Assembly: GCF_029407905.1 (NCBI RefSeq)
Contig: NC_073628.1
Coordinates: forward strand, 89,152,501 to 89,216,500
Reading direction: 5' to 3'
Source of the DNA: Bubalus kerabau
Lineage: Eukaryota > Chordata > Mammalia > Artiodactyla > Bovidae
Length of the DNA: 64,000 nt
Made by a program: the position numbers and the translations under genes. Of the stretch, positions 21,890 through 33,760 are shown in pieces (positions within the stretch are counted from its first letter, which is position 1; every line of letters starts with the position of its first letter). Under the pieces are notes generated by a model. It was given only the letters and a program-made list of their open reading frames with translations, had not been told where the DNA came from and ran no database searches.

Positions 21890-23041
21890 CGTTTACCTCT
21901 CCAGCAGACTGTGAGCACCCATGGGTAGGAACTGTGTCTCCCATCAAAATCTTGATCTTTAGAAGAGTTCATGGCACATTTAATATTTGTTGAGAAAACA
22001 AAAAAAATAATATTTTATTTATAGGTATCAGTAAACACACACATGAATATTATTCATCAGTGTACTGTTTGGTCTTGAATTTTTTACTTAATTTATTGTA
22101 GCCATCATTCCGTGCCAATATATTTAACTCTCTGTCATCTTTTTAGGGGACATGGATGTTATTTCCAATTTTCCTGCAAAATTATTTAATAATACTGACT
22201 AAGCATTTTTGTACATTCAAGTTGAAGCAATTGCCATCCCATTTCTTTTGCTATTTCACTTGTACAACATCAAGAGGGTAAGTGACCTAATTTTAAGAGT
22301 GTTGAGTAAAGTAATGATCAAAGAAGTGAGAGGAAGTTACGGTTTTCAGAAAAGTATGGTGTTCTTTGCTTAGTTTGTGGGTTGAAAAGAGAGCTGGAAG
22401 TGAAGAAGAGAAGCATGGGGATGAGTCCAGCGAGGCAATGTCTCAGCTCCCTTGGAGCTAAGATCTCTGTGATTCTAAAATATGAGAGTTAGATAAAGGC
22501 CTCCCAATTCACCTTTGCTCTTCATATAGTCCAGCTGGCCCTTATAATTGGTCAAATATATAAACTCTGAAAAATGGTGTATAGTCTATGCTTGCAGATT
22601 TATTAAACAATCAGCCTCAGGTAAATAATCCTCACTCTTTAATCATTTTATTGATACATCAAGCACAAGCACTGATGTGGAACCATCAGTGGAACCACAC
22701 TCCACCCAGGACATTCAGGTGTCATTTCTACCCATCCATTCAGCACAACAGAATTGGCTGGACTCAATTCTGGGGACCAGTGGACCACTTTCAAGCTTCT
22801 AGATGCTTGGTACAATCAAGCTTTATTTCTATCCTCTAAGGTGACTCAAAAGCACACTATTGCCTAAAGATGGATGAATAAAAATGTTACTTTTAAAAGA
22901 TAAAAATCCTTTTTTAAGAGCTCCTTTCAAGTAATCAGGACTTGCCTAGTTACTCTCAAATTGGACTGTATCCTGAATTGCTTTTGCTAGCCAATATCTG
23001 AAAACAGCCCCCGTTTAACTCCTATTCCTAAGTGTTTGGTC
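21890..23041. other. unassigned non-coding stretch
   Basis: AT-rich with ATTATTTAATAATACTG-like patches. No repeat family or gene is recognised. Confidence 0.45.
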
Positions 23042-23245
23042 TTCCCAGACAGTGCTAGTGGTAAATGCCTGCCAATGCAGGAGACTGCAGAGATGCGGAT
23101 TTGATCCCTGGGTCGGGAAGATACCCAGAGAAGGGCATGACAACCCACTCCAGTATTCTTGCCTAGAGAATCCCATGGACAGAGGAGTCTGTGGGCTGCA
23201 GTCCATGAGGTTGCAAAGAGTTGGACACGACTGGGCACACGTCAA
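23042..23245 (+). mobile_element. Bov-tA SINE
   Basis: Sense, diverged head (GTGCTAGTGGTAAATGCC) with an extra GACTGCAGAGATGCGG segment, then a normal BovA body to GACACGACTGGGCAC. Confidence 0.88.
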
Positions 23246-23629
23246 GAGAAGGGCCAGCATCAGTTATAAATAAGAACAACACACCAGCCACCTTTCATGG
23301 TGAGACTAGTGTTGGCATATACTCTTCTCCCTGTGCTCTCTATTCGAAAGATACTCTTAATCCTACCGGTGCCCAAACAAGCATAAATACTGCCACACCT
23401 TCCTGACTGGATTATTGCAGTAGACCATGCACATCTAGTGCATCCAGAGGAGAATTTGGGTGCTTTTTAAAAAAAGTTCCAAAGACTCTATAATCAAGGG
23501 TACCTAAGGGTGCTCCAGAATTCTTGTAATCCTGCTCACTATTCTGTAAGCAGTGGACTAAATCATAACTTAAACTCCCCTAAAAAGTAAAAAATATAAA
23601 GCAAAAGATGAGAAGGGGAGAAACAAGTG
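23246..23629. other. unassigned non-coding stretch
   Basis: No family recognised; contains a short A run at about 23468. Confidence 0.4.
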
Positions 23630-24270
23630 CAATTTCTTTATTTTTATTGGAGTATAATTGCTTTGTAATATTGTGTTAGTTTCTGCTGCACAACAATGTG
23701 ACTGAGCCAAATGTACATGTATATCCTCTCCCTCCCACTCCAGCCCCATCCACCCCTCCAAGTCATCACAGGGCTCTGAGCTGAGCTCCCTGTGCTGTAC
23801 GGCAGCTTCCTGTTAGCTATCTATCAGTAGTTTACACATGGCAATTTAAAGGTTTATTTTTTTTCTTTTTCTTTTTTCTTTCTTTTTTATTGAAGTATAG
23901 TTGATGGAGAGTATTATATAAGTTATAGGTTTACAATGTTATGAGTCACAAATTTTAAAGGTTATAGTCCATTTATTTGTGGACTACAGTCCATGGGCCC
24001 ACAAAAAGTTATATACAACTGAGTGACTCAGGATTCACACAAACACGCCATTTATCGTTATAAAATATTGACTGTTCCCCACATTGTAAAATATATGTGG
24101 TTTAAAATATATTGTGGCTTATTTTATACCTAATAGTTTGTACCTCTTAATCCTCTATCCTTATATTGCCCCTCCCCCATCCCTCACTGTAACCTAGTCT
24201 GTTCTCTGTATCTGTGAATATGCTTCTTTTTTGTTATATTCACTAGTTTGTTATTCCCTCTATGATTCCA
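23630..24270 (-). mobile_element. L1 3' region, antisense half of a rearranged copy
   Basis: Antisense L1 3' UTR: TTTTTATTGGAGTATAATTG, TCCCTGTGCTGTACGGCAG, and a second stretch from 24140 (AATCCTCTATCCTTATATTG). A pyrimidine-rich run at about 23866-23890 and a small BovA piece at 23978-24035 interrupt it. Directly to the right the L1 sequence switches to plus orientation. Confidence 0.78.
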
Positions 24271-24274
24271 CATA

Positions 24275-24612
24275 GAGGGAACATACCTCAACATGACAAA
24301 GGCCATATATGACAGCCCTGCAGCTAACATCATACTCACAGTTGAAAAGCTGAAAGCATTTCTGCTAAGATCAGGAACAAGACAAGTGTGTCTACCCTCA
24401 CCACTATTATTCAACATATTTTTGGAAGTCCTAGCCACAGCAATCAGAGAAGAAAAAGAAATAAAGGAACTCAGTTTGGAAAAGAATATTTAAAACTATC
24501 ACTGTTTGCAGATGACATGATACTACTCACAGAATTCTAAAGACAGGACCAAAAAACTGCTAGAACTCATCAACAAATTTGGTAAAGTTGCAGGATACAA
24601 AACTGAACTAAA
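24275..24612 (+). pseudogene. L1 ORF2 reverse transcriptase fragment, inverted relative to its 3' UTR
   Basis: Plus-strand L1 ORF2 segment encoding the RT palm. The frame reads AIYDSPAANIILTVEKLKAF and RQVCLPSPLLFNIFLEVLA, breaks, and the FADD catalytic box lies at 24505-24516 in another frame. In an active L1 this enzyme primes and copies its RNA at the target; here the fragment is about 110 codons with stops. Its orientation, opposite to the adjoining 3' UTR, is the arrangement produced by twin priming, though a second independent insertion is not excluded. Confidence 0.82.
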
Positions 24613-24794
24613 TTATAGGACACACAGCTGGTGGAATTACATATTTAATTGTTGGAAAATGACTTAACATCTTGTTTGAGGCGAGCCTAGAACTGATCTC
24701 CAGACTTAAGAGTGTCTGTCTTAAGCTCTACTGGTCACTTGATAGGCTCTATGGAGGGGCATGTGTGGGGCCTGTGAATATAACACTATATCCA

Positions 24795-25002
24795 CCAGGT
24801 GGCGATAGTGGAAAGGAACCCGCTGCCAATGCAGGAGACAAAAGAGATGTGGGATCCCTGGGTTGGGAAGACCCCTTGGAGGAGGGCAGGCAACCCACTC
24901 TAGTATTCTTGCCTGGAGAATCCCAAGGGCAAAGGACCCTGGTGGGCTACAGTCCACAGGGTTTCAAAGAGTCAGAGAAGACTGAAACAACTTAGCACAC
25001 AG
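24795..25002 (+). mobile_element. Bov-tA SINE, diverged
   Basis: Sense, with a degraded head (GATAGTGGAAAGGAACCCG) and a recognisable BovA body ending TTTCAAAGAGTCAGAGAAGAC. Confidence 0.85.
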
Positions 25003-25065
25003 CTTGCATGTTAATTAGTTAGATTTACCCGTGTGTGTAATCTGTGCTGTCACTGATCTTCCTCT

Positions 25066-25280
25066 GTGCTGCGTGCTTAGTCGCTCAGTTGTGTGTGACT
25101 CTTTGTGACCCCATGGACTGTAGCCCACCAGGCTCCTCTGTCCATGGGGATTCTCCAGGCGAGAATACTGGAGTGGGTTGCCATGCCCTCCTCCAGGGGA
25201 TCTTCCCAACCCGGGGATCAAACCCAGGTCTCCCGCATTACAGGTGGATTCTTTACCGTCTGAGCAACTAGAGAAGCCCC
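25066..25280 (-). mobile_element. Bov-tA SINE
   Basis: Antisense full-length copy from GCTGCGTGCTTAGTCGCTCAG to GAGCAACTAGAGAAGCCCC. Confidence 0.93.
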
Positions 25281-25369
25281 AACTAATTGTGCTCACTGTA
25301 AATGCAGAATTTTGAATAATAAGGATCTTAGAGATAGTCTAGTACCTGTACTCCATGAGTGACTGAATG

Positions 25370-25486
25370 AGTGAGTGAAAGTCGTTCATTCATGTTGAAC
25401 TCTTTGCAACCCTATGGACTATACAGTCCATGGAATTCTCCAGGCCAGAATACTGGAATAGGTAGCCTTTTCCTTCTCCAGGGATA
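25370..25486 (-). mobile_element. BovA SINE fragment
   Basis: Antisense, about 115 bp, with a GAGTGACTGAATGAGTGAG tail region and an AATACTGGAATAGGTAGCC block. More diverged than its neighbours. Confidence 0.8.
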
Positions 25487-25865
25487 CTTCATGAGGATAC
25501 TTAAATCCCAGAAGGTCAAATGACTAGTCTAAGGTTGCATATAGCCTTCTAGCCATGGGGTTCAGTTTTCGGACTCCTCGGTTAGTATCTTAATACAGCA
25601 TTCTCTCTTGCTTTGTCTAATCCCAATCATGTGTTTTCCAGTAGTTTAGCTTTGTAACTGAGTTTTGTTCTTTTAAATTCCTGGACAGATTCTTAGAAAA
25701 TTTCTTAACATCACAATTAAGTATATAATAGAAATCATGTGGTGGTTAGTAAAATGTGGTGCAAACTCTTCATGATCCAAACTATAAGAAATGCTTTCTT
25801 CAAAAGTATGGCAATGACAAATTACATTGCTAATGAGGACCAAAAAGAAATGGAACCTGAAGAAG
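25487..25865. other. unassigned spacer, possibly with MIR-like trace
   Basis: AATCCCAGAAGGTCAAATGAC followed by CTAAGGTTGCATATAGCC loosely resembles a MIR core; too diverged to call. Confidence 0.35.
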
Positions 25866-26083
25866 TGTGTGTGAAGTGCGTTAGTCACTCAGTCATGTCC
25901 GACTCTTTGCAACCCCATGGACTGTAGCCCACCAGGCCTCTCTGTCCATGGGATTTCCCAGGCAAGAATACTGGAGTGGTTCGCCATTCCCTTCTCCAGG
26001 GGATCTTCCCAACCCAGGAATCAAACTCGAGTCTCCTGCCTTGCAGGCGGATTCTTTACTACCTGAGCTACCAGGGAGACCCA
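25866..26083 (-). mobile_element. Bov-tA SINE
   Basis: Antisense full-length copy ending GAGCTACCAGGGAGACCC. Confidence 0.93.
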
Positions 26084-26139
26084 ATGGTACCTGCACCCAA
26101 ATCCCCAAACCTTCAAGGTGGACATGTTCTAAAACTTGG

Positions 26140-26472
26140 GTCAGTTCAGTTCAGTCTCTCAGTCATGTCCGACTCTTTGCGACCCCATGAGCTGCAGCAC
26201 GCCAGGCTCCCTTGTCCATCACCAATTCCCAGAGCTTGCTCTAACTCATGTCCATTGAGTCGGTGATGCCATCCAACCATCTCATCCTCTGTCATCCCCT
26301 TCTCCTCCTGCCTTCAATCTTTCCCAGCATCAGGGTCTTTTCCAATGAGTCAGCTCTTCGCATCAGGTGGCCAAAGTATTGGAATTTCAGCTTCAACATC
26401 AGACCTTCCAATGAACCCCCAGGACTGATATCCAACAGGGTAGACTGGTTGGATCTACTTGCAGTCCAGTAA
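26140..26472 (-). mobile_element. BovB 3' end, truncated
   Basis: Antisense. The tail is TCAGTTCAGTTCAGTC, followed by GATGCCATCCAACCATCTC and GCATCAGGTGGCCAAAG blocks, and it stops near the GGATCTACTTGCAGTCC block. Confidence 0.93.
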
Positions 26473-27353
26473 ACATTGAATCTCTTTATAATTAACTTGC
26501 ATTTCTAGACTGATTGTCTTCAGTGTTACTTTATTAACTTTTTTTTTAATATAAAAAGCCTTTTCTGTCTTTGCATTTGACCTGTTGTCTTTAATAATTA
26601 ACATGGTTTGATTGTAAAAATATTTTTTTATAATACAAGAAGGGGAATCCTTAAATAGAAAGATCAGAAGAACAATTACATATTAAAACAGTTGCTCATG
26701 GAGATCTTGATAGGAAATGACCTTACCAGTTAAACATTTATGACCAACAGTGTGGGCTCTGGAGGCAATGAGATGGAAATTGCAATTCATCATTTAACAG
26801 GGCAAAAAGGATGACATGATTGTAAGCGTTTCAAAGCAGGAAGAGTTGTATTTGACTGATTAGAGGATGGAAAATAAGCCCTAAGAAAGAAATTTTAAAC
26901 TAAATGGAATTACTTTACTTAAAGAATGGAAGAGCCTGGGGCAATTTAATGTATTTGAGTGTATGATGGACTTAGAGCAGTAGCTGGTGCTTAACAAGTT
27001 TTCATTTCTCCTGTGAACACATAAAGAGTAGATGGGATTTTAAACTGCACTGGGATTTGGGTAAGATACAAAGATACTTTTCTGACAAGGAAAGCCATTA
27101 GATACTCTAACTGGTTTTGAAAGTTGTCAGTGACATTTATTAAAGTTCGCTGTGCACAGATCGTTGCACTTATTAATGGAGGGTTTTTGTTGTTGTTTGT
27201 TTGTTTTGGGTTTTTCTTCTCTACTATTTCTTAAAAATAGGTCATAGCCCCAGCTTTCTGGGTTGGCTTCCATGAGGTTCTTACCTTAAGGCGAAGAGTA
27301 GTGGTAGATGATTTCTCCGAGTAATTTCAGTCTTTTGCTTCCCATGTGAAGGG
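26473..27353. other. unassigned AT-rich stretch
   Basis: Contains a run of T at about 26539 and a GTTTTTGTTGTTGTTTG patch near 27183. Nothing else is recognised. Confidence 0.45.
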
Positions 27354-27560
27354 TTGTTATTGTTGTTTGGGCTCTAAGTTGTATCTGACATTTTTGTGAC
27401 CCTCATGGACTGTAGCCCTCCAGGCTCCTCTGTCTATGGGATTTTCCAGGCAAGAACACTGGAGTGAGTTACCATGCCCTCCTCCAGGGGATCTTCCCAA
27501 CCCAGGGATTGAACCCATGTCTCCTACTTGGCAGGAGGATTCTTTACCACTGAGCTATGA
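27354..27560 (-). mobile_element. Bov-tA SINE
   Basis: Antisense copy with tail side GTTATTGTTGTTTGGGC; the head is truncated at ACTGAGCTATGA. Confidence 0.9.
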
Positions 27561-28487
27561 AAAGATCAAAAAAAACCCCAGTCAGTTCTCATTACTTGGC
27601 AGTTACAGCCTAAAAAGTCACCATAACACTAATTAGTGAATACTAACCAGTTACTTCTAGAGGAAGTGCAGCATTAGATTCCAAACCTCTGGTCACACCA
27701 TTTTCTTCAGTCAGTATATAACCTTGATCTATGTGTGTTTCTATTTAAAGACACTTTATTTAATATATATCATTGACTCTTTAACATTGAACTCTTAGCC
27801 ACTGACACTATAACCCTTGCCTGAACCAAGCTTTTCTAACGCATGTGTTTTTCTCTGTAAGTCACATCACAACCTTTTTGCACTTAGGAACACCAAAAAG
27901 CACTTGGGTACTTTGCTTGGGTACATTTTAAGGAGAAATCACCAGAAAAAAGAAAAGCACAAAAAAAAGCAAAAAACACGTGACAGGGAGTAGACCACGA
28001 AGTGGACAATTCTTTATAGTATGGAAGCAGAAACAAGAAGAGAGCTCAGCTGGGAAAATGTGTGTTGAGTGAGTTACGGTTTCCACCAGTCTGTGGTTTA
28101 CCGTGAAGGCAAGAATTGATTTTAGTGTTCCAAATACATTTTCACAAGTAGGCAAACTTGCAAATACAGACTCTATGAATATCGAGGACCAACTGTATAT
28201 TCTGACTTTTTCACAAAACAGTGGTCTTCATTTAAATTTAATATAAAAAATGAATTTAAAAAGTTTCCTATGCAGCTGTTTGAAAAGTTCAAGTGAAGTC
28301 TGAGTAGAATATATGCCACATAAATGTTTATAAGATATATATGTTTTAGAATGTCAGCCGTGTGCTGAAATCTCCCATGTCTCTCTCCCCATCCCTGGCT
28401 TCTGCCACTTTAAGACTCATATATCCTGTGGCCTCCTTGACATTTCTACTTGGAGGTCTCATAGACATATCAAACTTGCTATATCTA
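27561..28487. other. unassigned non-coding stretch
   Basis: AT-rich, with A-rich patches near 27945-27978. No family recognised. Confidence 0.45.
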
Positions 28488-28820
28488 AAATCAGTGTCTT
28501 GGACATCTCAGGTGGTCCAGTGGTTAAAAATCTGCCTGCTGATGCAGGAGACATGTGTTTGATCCCTGGTCTGGGGAGATTCCACGAGCTGAGGGGCAAC
28601 TAAGCCCATACTCTAGGGCCTGCCAGCCGCAATTACTAAGCCTGTGCGCTGTAACTACTGAAGCCCATACTCTCTAGAGCTTATGCCCCGCAGCGAGAGA
28701 AGCCACCACAATGAAAAGCTCACACTTTTCACTGCAATGAAGAGTAGCCTCCACTCACCACAACTAGAGAAAGCCAGTGCACAGTGCTGAAGACCCAGTG
28801 CAGCTAGTAAATAAATCAGT
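28488..28820 (+). mobile_element. CHR-type SINE with 8-bp target duplication
   Basis: Sense copy (28496-28812): head GGTGGTCCAGTGGTTAAAAA, body with GAGGGGCAACTAAGCCC, then AGTGCTGAAGACCCAGTGC. AAATCAGT lies at 28488-28495 and 28813-28820. Confidence 0.88.
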
Positions 28821-28829
28821 AGTGTCTTC

Positions 28830-29560
28830 CCTGCTTCTCTTTCCTGAGCTCTGCTCTTCCCACAGCCTTCTCATTTCAATGAACAGCAACTTTGTCTTTT
28901 CAGTAACTCTCAGGACTCAGGCTAGAACTCTCAAGAGTCCTCCTTGGCACTTCTCTTTCTTTTCATTCTCCACATCCAGTTCATCAGCAGCTTCTGACAG
29001 CTCCACATTCACAAGGCATCCGGAATCCAACCACCATCCACCATTTCCACTGCTCCATCCTGGTCTCTGCCAGCATCACCTTTTGCCTGGGCTAGGTTTG
29101 TGTTTCCAACCTTGCCACCCGAAATTTCTCAGCACAGTAGTTAGAATAATCATCCTGAGATGTGTGTCTAGCATGTCACTCCAGACTCACTGGTGACTTT
29201 CCATCTCACTCAGAGTAAAAGCCAAATATTTGACCAAGGGCTACAGGAGTCTGCATAATCTGGCTCTCCTTCATCCTATGACCTCATTCCCTATCACTCC
29301 CTTGCTTAATGTGCAGCAGCCATGGTGACCTCCTTGCTGATCCTCAGTTGTGATCACCACACCCCTGCCCCAGGACCTTTGCACGTACTCTTCCTGCTGT
29401 CTGATCAGTTATTCCTCTGATAGCCACATGAGCTTCTCTTGAGGTCACTCCTGAAATGTCATCACACAGAGCAAGCCTTTCTCTTCCCCGTCACAACATG
29501 GCTACCCTGTCCCCTTACCCTGCTTTATTTTTTTAAAATAATACAGCTGATGTAATACAT
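28830..29560 (+). mobile_element. L2 LINE remnant, ORF2 C-terminus and 3' UTR
   Basis: Sense, old. The GGAATCCAACCACCATCCACC block, CACTCAGAGTAAAAGCCAAA, TCTGGCTCTCCTTCATCC and CAGGACCTTTGCACGTACTC occur in the order of an L2 3' end, finishing near CCTGCTTTATTTTTTT. No long frame survives. L2 stopped moving before the placental radiation. Confidence 0.8.
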
Positions 29561-29937
29561 ACTTATTAGACGTTGATTTTATTTTTTGACATGAGCCCTT
29601 CTACTATGCTTTCTTGGAGTAAGGACATTAGTTTATTCACTACTAAACTAATTTATTCCAAAAGTGAGTAAGTGAAAGAATAAATATAGAATAATATCCT
29701 TAAAATATTAACTGGAAAATGCAAGGTGCAGCAGTATATTTAAACTGTTCTATTTGTGTGTTTCTTTTCTTTCTTTCTTTTATTTGTGTAAAAAGAGGGA
29801 GCAACACAAACACATATATACCTCTATCCTAGGATTAAAGATGAGGACGCAGAAAAGTCTGGTAAGAATGGTTCCTTCAGAGAAAGAGAACTCTATCAGG
29901 AGTGAGGAGGAGACATCTACTTTTCACGTTATGTGTA

Positions 29938-30145
29938 TCCTCAGTCATGTCCAATTCTTTGCAACTTCCTCGATTGTAACCCACTAGGCTCCTCTGTCAA
30001 TGGGATTTTTCAGGCAAGGAGACTGGAGTGGGCTGCCATTTCCTTCTGCAGGGGATCTTCTTGACCCAGGAATCAAACCCAAGTCTCCTGCATCTCCTAC
30101 ATTGGCAGGCAGATTCTTTACCACTGCACCACCTGGTAAGCCACT
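29938..30145 (-). mobile_element. Bov-tA SINE
   Basis: Antisense. It has an internal CTCCTGCATCTCCTACATTGG duplication-like segment in the head and ends GCACCACCTGGTAAGCC. Confidence 0.92.
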
Positions 30146-31496
30146 TTTCACTATATATTGTATGTTTAATACAATCTGCAAGTAACATCTTCTCCCAAAG
30201 CAAACCAACTAAAAAAGTTAAAAAGAAAATTTTACTTAAAGGCCCTCTATTAAGCCTAAGCCATATTTGGGGAAAAGAATCCAAAAGTCAGGGAACTAAT
30301 ACGTGTTGCTCCATTTCTATGGAACAAGGGTACTCACATTGTTCCTTTTTGCCTTTATCTCTGCTGTTTTGTGTATTTTTGATAGCTTCTCTTTATTAGA
30401 AGAAAAAAGTACTGACATTTTTGGGTCATTTTGCTCCTTACCATCTGCCACAGAAACTTTGACATGGGGATGAGATGGGCACAGAGTCAAACTGGCAGCA
30501 TTTAGGGTGTGATTTCTTTTTTTTAATCTGAAAAATTCCAAGGCTGTTATCTGTCTTGTTTTAAGAGGCCACATTTTCCTGTTGAAATCTGCCTTTTGTC
30601 TCTTTGGCTTTTCCCCACTGTGGTTGTTCCCTTATGGTTTTTCATTTGGCTTTCCTGTACACAAATCTAATTGGAAAAAAATGGACAGAAATGCCCAGGA
30701 AGGTGGCCTTCAGCAGCCCTGTCCTTTGCTGTGGCTGGCTGTGGTGCCTACTCAGGGGACCCCACCTGAAACACTCCATGTCCTCTAGGCTTTATGCCAG
30801 GATGAGTTTTCTTAGGCTCAACTTGGAAAAAAGGGGAGAATTTCATTTGCTCCTGTGTGGTTGTACTTAAACCTGCTTGTCTTGTTGGAAAAAGATCCTA
30901 GAGGTCTATCCATGGTCTTAAGCTTTGGCTTTGGATGACAGATTCTTAAGATAGAGCTCCACTTCTGAGCGCTGAGCAGGGCACAAGCCACATAGAGGCA
31001 TGGGTGCTGGCTCCTCCTCTATTAGCATATGGTCACTTAAACTTAACGAGGGATCCTCTCAATTGGCAGCTTCCTTTCAACCTTGTCTCATAATAAGCTA
31101 ATTTTGTGCTTTAATTTCCAGGAGGGATCAGTAGCTTAGATCTAATGTTTATTTTTGGCAATATCGGTATTTCTCACCAATGTTATTCCCTTTACTTTCT
31201 CCTGTCTTGCCCTGAGGTCACTGAAGTCTTTGGGTTTGTATATAGGGTGGATGAATTGAGAACATGTGACACACACACACAAATATTATGGTATAAGTTT
31301 GCTACCACAGCTCCCCATAGTTTATTACTCCATAATAAGTGATGCTCAGTAAATGTTTATCAGTAGTATAATTACAGCATGGTGAATTTATTACTTTCAC
31401 TGTTCCGTGAATCCCTGCTTTCCACTTCTGTATGCTCCCTTCATGTTGCTGGTGACATGGGATCATTTCATTTTAGCTCATGGCAAGCACAGCAGG
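30146..31496. other. unassigned non-coding stretch
   Basis: Short CA run near 31270-31281. Two overlapping frames at 30582-30870 show no recognisable motifs. No repeat family is identified. Confidence 0.45.
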
Positions 31497-31695
31497 TGGG
31501 CTTCTCAGGGGGCTCAGTAGTAAAGAATCTGCCTGCCAATGCAGGAGACGTGGGTTCGATCCCTGGGTCAGAAGGATCCCCTGGAGGGGGAAATGGCAAC
31601 CAACCCCAGTATTCTTGTCTGGAAAATCCAATGGGCAGAGGAGCCTGGTGGCTATAGTCCATAGGGTCACAGAGAGTCAGACATGACTGAGCATA
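31497..31695 (+). mobile_element. Bov-tA SINE
   Basis: Sense copy from GGGCTTCTCAGGGGGCTCAG to GACATGACTGAGCATAGC. AGCAGGT on both sides may be a 7-bp target duplication. Confidence 0.93.
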
Positions 31696-32934
31696 GCAGG
31701 TTTCTCAGATTTGCTTGTAGGATTCCTGTGATCATCTGGGACTTCCTTCTAAGGGTCAGATGTGAGCCTAAGCAGCAGCTGGTGTAGACAATCTCTCTGT
31801 GCCTCTGACTTGAAACTCCTCTGACTTTATGAACTTTTAACACAGTTATGATTCCATGGTCTGATTTCTACTGGATTCCTAGTGCTATTGAAACCAGGCA
31901 CAGCTAAAAAGGTAAAGGTTATCTCCAGAATAAACAGATGCTTGACTGTTCAGATATATGTGACTTGCATTTCTATTACCCTTGGCAAAGTTAAATCCAT
32001 CTGTTAGGTTACAGCCAGTGTTGATCAATATTGTTGTTCTTCTGGTGTTTGTTGTCTCTTAAAGTAGCTAAAACAAAAGAAGATGTGTAAATAAATCATA
32101 AATGAGAAATAGAGCAAGATCATGACTTGCTATGAGCAGAGTCCACATGCACCACAGTTTATTGTTTGAGATCAAGTAAGAGTGAAATATGAAGACCTTG
32201 GGTGGAAGTAGGTGATATGGATGAAAGATTTAAGTACCATGTGGAAATGACTTGCTGCTTATCATAATTCCCTAGAAAAGTTCATCCAAGGGGGTCTCTC
32301 TTTTTCTTGTAGCCAAGTGATCATGGCTACACTAACCTTTAATAAATGTCTGTGCTCATCACTGTCTATGGGATGATTCAGACTTGTTTTATGTAGCAAC
32401 TTTTAAATCAAAGCTGCATTTCTTGGAGTCATGTAGAATGACTTAGGGCTTAGAGGTGAGGCTTCTAGTCAGTTTAAGGGCACCACAGGGAAGGAAGGGC
32501 CAGAGGAGATGTGGGATCCAAGCACAAGATCTACCATGAGGCAGAACACAGGATGAGAAAGGAGCACAGATACCCAGCTTCAGAGGCACACCGTGGAGCT
32601 GCTTGTGGGGCAGACAGGAGGGTACAGTGCTCATGGGTCCAGCCGCTTCCGTGTCCATATAGATCCAGCTGTTGAGTAGAGCACAATGATGGGGAACCCA
32701 GCAGCAAACTCAGGACAAGAGAGACACATGCCTATGAGTGACTGTTAGCACCAGGCTTTGGGTCCTGGGCAGTTTAGGATGGGGACTCAGTTGTAGCAAA
32801 AGACAGAGTCTACACAGAGAAACCACCCAGCACCAGGAGTAGGAAATAAGTGGGGTGTGTCTGGCAAGTGCACGGATGATTTTTGGTCATTTCTAGGTCT
32901 TATGGACTGAATGTGTCCTCTCCGAATTCGTATT
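31696..32934. other. unassigned non-coding stretch
   Basis: Moderately GC-rich patch at 32440-32900. No exon, promoter or repeat family can be defended. Confidence 0.45.
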
Positions 32935-33146
32935 GGATTTCCCTGGTGGCTCAGTGGTAAAGAATCTACCTGCTAATGTAGGAGACCCAGGTTTGATCAC
33001 AGGGTTGGAAAGATCCCCTGAAGAAGGAAATAGCAGACCACTCCAGGATTCTTACCTGAAAAAATCCCATGGACAGAGGCGCCTGGAAGTTTGCAGTCCA
33101 TGGGGTCGCAAAGAGTTGGACATGACTGAGCACATACACATACACT
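32935..33146 (+). mobile_element. Bov-tA SINE
   Basis: Sense, GGATTTCCCTGGTGGCTCAG to GACATGACTGAGCACATAC. Confidence 0.93.
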
Positions 33147-33541
33147 CCAGAGACTCATGAAGCCAGTGAGCACTACATAATGTCTAGGCAGCTGGGCCTG
33201 AACCATACCTGATGCTTCACATGGTCAAGCTGGGGAGTGGAGAACAGCAGTGTCTTTGTGTGTTGGGGGTGGTGGGGAATTTGGGGTGGGAGGATAAATT
33301 GATTACAAATAATACTTAAAAATGATTTCTCAATTTTTATTAGAAAACTTGCATTCATATCATAAATATTTTCACTCATTATTGCATCTATAAATTTATT
33401 TGGTTAGTGGAAGAGTATAGCTAATGAACATTTTAATCCATAAATTCATATTTCTGCTTTTACTCTATGACCAAGTCCTCATGGTGATTTAAACATGTGG
33501 AAGTGGTGGTTAGTCTTGAATATAGAAAGGGAGCAATGGTT
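33147..33541. other. unassigned non-coding stretch
   Basis: Contains a G-rich patch near 33262-33293 (GGGGGTGGTGGGGAATTTGG). Otherwise AT-rich and unrecognised. Confidence 0.45.
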
Positions 33542-33760
33542 TAGATGCTATTGGCAGGGGCTGGTGCACTGGGACGACCCAGAGGGATGGTATGGGGAGG
33601 GAGGAGGGAGGAGGGTTCAGGATGGGGAACACATGTATACCTGTGGCGGATTCATTTTGATATTTGGCAAAACTAATACAATTATGTAAAGTTTAAAAAT
33701 AAAATAAAATAAAAAAAATAAAGTTCTCATCACAAGAAAAAAAAATAGATGCTATTGGCA
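33542..33760 (+). mobile_element. L1_BT 3' end with exact 15-bp target duplication
   Basis: TAGATGCTATTGGCA is present at 33542-33556 and 33746-33760. The insert (33557-33745) begins GGGGCTGGTGCACTGGGAC and runs through GGATGGGGAACACATGTATA and TTTGGCAAAACTAATAC to an AAAATAAAATAAAATAAAA tail. After that tail comes a short unique piece (TTCTCATCAC, about 33724-33733) and a second A run (33736-33745). That is the arrangement left when transcription passes the first poly(A) signal. The perfect duplication indicates recent insertion. Confidence 0.95.
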
